A stretch of 64,000 nucleotides of DNA, taken from NCBI GenBank assembly GCA_900757865.1, contig CAAEPH010000030.1:1-64000 (forward strand), given 5' to 3'. The notes below the pieces were generated by a model. That model was not told the DNA's origin. It did not search any database and worked only from the letters and a program-made list of their open reading frames with translations. The DNA is from an uncultured Sutterella sp. (GTDB lineage Bacteria > Pseudomonadota > Gammaproteobacteria > Burkholderiales > Burkholderiaceae_F). The position numbers were made by a program, and so were the translations under genes. Below, piece by piece: positions 61,286 through 64,000 of the stretch; position 1 is the stretch's first letter; each line of letters starts with the position of its first letter.

Positions 61286-63838
61286 TTAGCCCTTAAAAGC
61301 TGGTTCGTGCCAGGTGTAGACCTCAGGCAACTCACCCGTCCACTTCGAGACCTGAACGTTCGCCGTGGAGGCGATGTTGCCGTTCGCAAGCTTCGAGGTG
61401 GGCTTATTGAGTGTTAAGGTGTTCGTGCAACCGTGCACGTCGATCTCACGACCTTTGATGGTCACTGGCGTGTACCAAGCCCCGTGGTGAACCACCACAG
61501 CGCCCGGCATGACGCGATCCGTCACATAAGCACCCGCTAAAATCGCCCCACGACGGCTTTCGACCAAGACGATGTCGCCATTGGCAATACCGCGCGCTTT
61601 AGCATCCGCCGGGTTAATCCAGCAGGGTTCACGATCCTGAATGTCGGCAAAGCGGCTCGACACCGTGCTATCCAACTGGCTATGCAAACGATAGCGGCTC
61701 TTGCAGCTCATCAAAGCGAGCGGGTATTGTTTCGTCGCCGTCAACATCCCTTCGGTAGGCTGGAAGTAAGCCGGATGACCCAAGCAGTCGTCGTACTTGT
61801 AGCCCGCGATCTTGGGCGAATAGAGCTGGATCAAACCGCTCTCCGTCCCCAAGGCGTTCGCTTTCGGATCTTCGCGGAACTTCGCAAACTGCACGAAGTC
61901 ACGGTCTTCGGGCTTGACGTCAAACATGACGTAGCCCTTTTGCCAGAACTCCTTGAAGCTTGGCATCTTCACACCAATGCGAGCGCCGAATTTGGCTGCA
62001 TTGTTGTAGAGGTGTTCAATCCACTCTTCTTGCGTACGGCCTTCCGTGAACTCTTTCTCCACGCCCAAACGCTTGGCCAATTCGGAGAAGATCCAGTAGT
62101 TGGATTTCGATTCCCACTGCGGTTGAATGGCTTGCTGCATGGCGACAAACCCGTCATTGGTGTAGGTCCCAATGTTGGTGATGTCGTTTGTTTCAAACGT
62201 GGTGCACGCGGGCAACACGATGTCGGCGTGACGCGCGGTCGCGGTCCAGTTAATGTCAGAGACCACCACGGTGTCGGGCTGACGGAAGGCTTTCGCGACG
62301 CTATTGGTATCGGGCTGGTGCGCAAAGGGATTGCCACCTGCCCAGAACACAAAGTGCACCTTCGGATAGGTCTGCTTCGTACCATTGGAATCAATGGTCT
62401 TACCCGGATTCATGAAGCAGTCCACAAACGAAGCCACCGGGATCACCAATCCTTCCGGATACGGGACCTTCACTTCACGAGCGGGTTTCACGCCACCCGA
62501 AATCGCCGGCAAGAAGGGACCGTTACACATGGGGGCACCCCCGTTGGAGTACTGGTAGTTCGTGCCCATCCCGCCACCGGGCAAGCCGATCTGGCCCAAC
62601 ACGGCCGCGAGAGCGTAGCCCATCCAGTGGAACTGTTCACCAAAGTCGATACGCTGGATACCCCAGCCCATCATGATCATGGTGCGATGCGAGGCCATCT
62701 CATCGGCCAAGGCCACAATCTTCTCGGCAGGAATACCGCAAATCTTGGCGGCCCACTCAGGGGTCTTCTTCACACCATCTTCTTTACCCGCGACATAGGC
62801 CAAGAACTCTTTGTAGCCCGAGGTGTACTTTTCCAAGAACGCCATATCGGCCTTGCCCGCCTCCACCAAGTGGCAGATCATACCGAGCATCATCGCGGTG
62901 TCGGTACCCGGGCGCGGGGCAATCCATTCGCTACCCAAATATTCAGCCGTATCGGTCTGCAAGGGGTTAATGGAAATTGTTTTGATGCTGGTTTTCGCTT
63001 TCAGCGCGCGGATGTAGCCAGCGACATTATGAATGGTGGTGTACCAGTCGATGTCGTTGGTGACCAACGGATCCGCACCCCAGAAGATGATGCGTTCGCT
63101 GTGCTTTAAGACGTTGTCCCAAGAGGTCGAGCGCGGATCACCCGTACCCACCACATAGGGGAGAATCGTCGAAATAGCAGCGGTGGAGTAGCTGTTACGC
63201 GTCTTGATCCAACCACCACAGAGGTTCAACAAACGCTGCAAGAGGTTAATGGAGGCGTTGACGTTCCCGGTGCTTCGCCACCCGTAGGAGCGTCCCCACA
63301 CGGACTGCGGACCGTAGTTGTCATAGACGCGTTCCATTTCCTTGGCCACTAGATCCAAGGCCTTATCCCACGAGACACGCACCCAACGGTCACGACCGCG
63401 CTTTTCACGACTCTTAGGACCGTCCTTTAAATAGCTCTCGCGGACCATCGGGAAGCGAATACGCGCACGGTTGTACGGCAATTCCGTCAAGCCATTGAGG
63501 TTCACCGACGGAGCAAAGTCAAATTCAAAGGGGGTTAAGTGAGTGAGTTTACCCCCTTGTACGTGCGCACGTGCCACACCCCAACGGTTGGCCGTCATCA
63601 CTTCGCCTTCATCGATCGTGGACTTACCAAGGTTAAACGTATCGGTGAGCGACAAGTCGTTTTTACCGAGTTCAAGCTCCTGATACTTCGCAGCGCTCCC
63701 CTTCTGACCGGGGTTATCCGACAAATGACGTACGGCTTCTTCGCCCGGCACAATCGCAGCTTGCGAAGTCGGGATGGCCGCAGCCAGACCAACGGCCGCA
63801 GACGACGTTAAAAAGTGGCGACGATTCAAGTTAGGCAT
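61286..63838 (-). CDS. Periplasmic molybdopterin oxidoreductase, TorA/DorA/BisC type
   Basis: 850 residues with a Tat signal (NRRHFLTSSAAVGLAAAIP). There is no N-terminal 4Fe-4S cysteine motif, and the molybdenum ligand region SYGWRSTGNVN (Ser near residue 187) places it in the serine-ligated DMSO/TMAO/biotin sulfoxide reductase group. Cofactor contacts are IIFWGADPLVTNDIDWY, ISINPLQTDTAEYLGSEWI, VVSDINWTATARHADIVLPA and YTNDGFVAMQQAIQP. It should reduce an S- or N-oxide in the periplasm as a respiratory end step. The electron donor (a TorC-type cytochrome) must be encoded elsewhere, perhaps just beyond the right edge. RR in the signal fixes the start. Confidence 0.88.
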   Translation of the reverse strand: MPNLNRRHFLTSSAAVGLAAAIPTSQAAIVPGEEAVRHLSDNPGQKGSAAKYQELELGKNDLSLTDTFNLGKSTIDEGEVMTANRWGVARAHVQGGKLTHLTPFEFDFAPSVNLNGLTELPYNRARIRFPMVRESYLKDGPKSREKRGRDRWVRVSWDKALDLVAKEMERVYDNYGPQSVWGRSYGWRSTGNVNASINLLQRLLNLCGGWIKTRNSYSTAAISTILPYVVGTGDPRSTSWDNVLKHSERIIFWGADPLVTNDIDWYTTIHNVAGYIRALKAKTSIKTISINPLQTDTAEYLGSEWIAPRPGTDTAMMLGMICHLVEAGKADMAFLEKYTSGYKEFLAYVAGKEDGVKKTPEWAAKICGIPAEKIVALADEMASHRTMIMMGWGIQRIDFGEQFHWMGYALAAVLGQIGLPGGGMGTNYQYSNGGAPMCNGPFLPAISGGVKPAREVKVPYPEGLVIPVASFVDCFMNPGKTIDSNGTKQTYPKVHFVFWAGGNPFAHQPDTNSVAKAFRQPDTVVVSDINWTATARHADIVLPACTTFETNDITNIGTYTNDGFVAMQQAIQPQWESKSNYWIFSELAKRLGVEKEFTEGRTQEEWIEHLYNNAAKFGARIGVKMPSFKEFWQKGYVMFDVKPEDRDFVQFAKFREDPKANALGTESGLIQLYSPKIAGYKYDDCLGHPAYFQPTEGMLTATKQYPLALMSCKSRYRLHSQLDSTVSSRFADIQDREPCWINPADAKARGIANGDIVLVESRRGAILAGAYVTDRVMPGAVVVHHGAWYTPVTIKGREIDVHGCTNTLTLNKPTSKLANGNIASTANVQVSKWTGELPEVYTWHEPAFKG

Positions 63839-64000
63839 AATTTTTTCTTCCTATATATCTCGAAGATTGTCGTCATCCAGTGCAGATGCTTCGAGTAACT
63901 TCCCCGTACTGCACGGATGAGTGCTCTCAACCATATCGAAAGACGTATGCCTTCGATCTGGGAGAAATACTCCCAAAGTTCAGGCACGAAAAAACTCTTA
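63839..64000. other. Upstream region of molybdoenzyme at window edge
   Basis: About 160 bp presumably holding the promoter. A small hairpin TGGGAG-AAATA-CTCCCA lies at about 63959-63975. No gene is visible. Confidence 0.4.

Noticed and set aside
61682..63109. 475-codon open frame on the plus strand
   Set aside because: It lies wholly inside the molybdoenzyme gene on the other strand, has no ribosome site, and its His/Arg/Gly-rich composition is that of an antisense shadow.

Overview
The window looks like chromosome of a host-associated, anaerobically respiring betaproteobacterium. I infer the Sutterella/Parasutterella group at moderate confidence. The reasons are several exported flavoprotein reductases with separate haem partners, a Tat-exported TorA/DorA-type molybdoenzyme, a quinol-type NO reductase, periplasmic L-asparaginase, a Gram-negative autotransporter and chaperone-usher pili, and a CTGT-N8-ACAG LexA box. 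No rRNA, tRNA or CRISPR array was found.

Layout. 1-2.9 kb: the edge of an IS607-family element, a TetR stub cut off at that edge, and a flavoprotein/tetrahaem-cytochrome pair whose flavoprotein has an amber codon. 3.0-5.6 kb: a large autotransporter put out of frame by a nine-G tract at its 5' end. 5.9-10 kb: a MetE-like enzyme and a three-gene cluster (monohaem cytochrome, FccB-like flavoprotein, c4-like dihaem cytochrome). 10-11.1 kb: remains of an IS21-type element. 11-20 kb: DUF488, PAP2 phosphatase, a periplasmic helical protein, an FMN/FAD fumarate-reductase-like enzyme with a TetR regulator, an LLM flavin oxidoreductase, asparaginase, a tyrosine recombinase and the YpfJ metallopeptidase.

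20.4-27.3 kb is a low-GC island bracketed by two ~105-bp copies of the 3' end of ypfJ. It holds three related modules of CdiA-type toxin tail plus two small partner genes in several states of decay. This is the strongest candidate for an undescribed system: an archive of contact-dependent-inhibition-like toxin modules, each with two putative immunity genes.

27.4-36.9 kb: a probable metal-handling group, an SMR pump, folE-queD-queE (queuosine precursor synthesis), a Bcr/CflA pump, a DUF4143 ATPase preceded by five 23-bp tandem repeats, and the NO reductase with a palindromic operator candidate upstream. 37-46 kb: an orphan pilin-like gene, an M48 lipoprotein protease, and a chaperone-usher operon on the minus strand (two intact pilins, one broken pilin, two chaperones, usher, tip adhesin). 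47-52 kb: a permease/M20 amidohydrolase pair, then umuC (frameshifted) divergent from umuD over a perfect LexA box. 52-57.7 kb: a two-gene McrBC-like, probably anti-phage, system. 57.9-64 kb: flavin reductase, MmcQ-like protein, BrnQ and the molybdoenzyme.

Genes interrupted by frameshifts or stops are frequent and concentrated in surface, mobile and SOS genes. Some lie in homopolymers or short repeats (G9, A6, CT4), so phase variation, genuine decay and assembly error all have to be considered.
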